The notes beneath the pieces were generated by a model. That model saw only the letters and a program-made list of their open reading frames with translations, was not told where the DNA came from and searched no databases. This document shows, piece after piece, positions 28,126 through 28,414 of a DNA stretch of 28,414 nucleotides. The translations under genes were made by a program, and so were the position numbers. This DNA comes from Arsenophonus sp052171895 (GTDB lineage: Bacteria > Pseudomonadota > Gammaproteobacteria > Enterobacterales > Enterobacteriaceae): positions 1 through 28,414 of the forward strand of contig JBQMRN010000015.1 of assembly GCA_052171895.1 (NCBI GenBank). Reading direction: 5' to 3'. Every line of letters starts with the position of its first letter. The first letter of the stretch is position 1.

Positions 28126-28133
28126 ATTGAATG

Positions 28134-28153
28134 TCTCTATATAAAAATAGAGA
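28134..28153 (-). promoter_or_regulatory. Inverted repeat in the ffs leader/promoter region
   Basis: TCTCTAT (28134-28140) and ATAGAGA (28147-28153) form a 7-bp stem with a 6-nt loop, 8 nt upstream of the mature ffs 5' end. In E. coli the 4.5S precursor has a leader of about 24 nt removed by RNase P, so this could be a leader hairpin; a promoter was not resolved. Confidence 0.3.
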
Positions 28154-28271
28154 TATTTATCATGCGCTATTCATATTCAAATAGCAAGAAAAATTAAATG
28201 CTGTTTTATTTAGATAAGATTTAAAAATATAAATAGTTTAACAAATAACAATAATAATAAAAAGGATTGAA

Positions 28272-28414
28272 GTGACATTATTTACAGAGTTATTAGCAAA
28301 TTTTGTGTATGAGAGTCAGGTTCTGCTGTGATGTTTCCTAAATCTGTTCTTCATTCTTAAATTAGACCTTGTTTAGAACTAGTGTCAAAAAGCAGGTAAA
28401 TCCTATTAGCCGAT
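28272..28414 (+). pseudogene. Possible start of an unrecognised decayed gene
   Basis: AAGGA followed by a GTG (28272) opens a 19-codon frame, VTLFTELLANFVYESQVLL, before a TGA at 28329-28331. In the same frame the sequence continues CFLNLFFILKLDLV with further stops to the window edge. The start signals and hydrophobic content suggest a former gene, but no family could be named and the piece is cut by the window end. Confidence 0.25.

Noticed and set aside
28006..28197. 63-codon frame over ffs
   Set aside because: It covers the SRP RNA gene on the opposite strand; the RNA explains the conservation.
1..28414. CRISPR array, tRNA genes, prophage or a defence island
   Set aside because: The only repeated sequences are IS copies kilobases long; no short direct repeats with spacers, no tRNA cloverleaf and no phage or defence genes could be recognised.

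Overview
The window looks like a decaying, AT-rich genome of a host-restricted gammaproteobacterium of the Enterobacterales, most likely an insect symbiont of the Arsenophonus or related type. The order-level call rests on protein similarity and gene order (zwf-hexR-pykA, tsaB-slp, yciB-yciA, acrB-tomB-hha-ffs). The genus is a guess from AT-richness and the burst of insertion sequences. Only five protein genes are intact (sohB, yciB, tsaB, zwf, pykA; 5,205 bp, about 18% of the window), plus the SRP RNA gene ffs. Nearly everything else is a recognisable wreck.

Layout. 1-623: end of an IS256-family element on the minus strand. 764-1810: sohB. 1882-3281: dead IS256 copy. 3.8-4.6 kb: IS1595-family relic that cuts off the end of a decayed yciA, followed by intact yciB (4920-5456). 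5602-5905: 304-bp IS256 internal-deletion derivative. 6.4-10.4 kb: full-length but shattered hrpA helicase gene. 10.8-14.0 kb: an IS481-family element split by about 1 kb of unassigned DNA and an IS256 copy. 14.0-14.95 kb: slp relic and intact tsaB. 15.2-17.5 kb: a second IS481 element split by another IS256 copy. 17.8-18.5 kb: decayed mdtJI. 18.95-23.3 kb: zwf (intact), hexR (dead) and pykA (intact). 23.3-25.0 kb: extremely AT-rich DNA with several perfect hairpins. 25.0-26.5 kb: the last IS256 copy. 26.5-28.1 kb: in enterobacterial order, the 3' end of an acrB-type gene with an intact terminator, relics of tomB and hha, and intact ffs on the minus strand.

Biology. What survives is housekeeping: tRNA t6A modification (TsaB), entry to the pentose phosphate pathway (Zwf), lower glycolysis (PykA), an envelope peptidase (SohB), a cell-envelope membrane protein (YciB), and protein targeting (SRP RNA). 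What has been lost is regulation and environmental response: HexR (the repressor sitting between zwf and pykA), Hha/TomB, an RND efflux pump, spermidine export (MdtJI), the HrpA helicase, the YciA thioesterase and the Slp lipoprotein. I saw no convincing new defence system, CRISPR array, prophage or biosynthetic cluster. The interest lies in the pattern of decay, the nested mobile elements, and the retained RNA and terminator structures.
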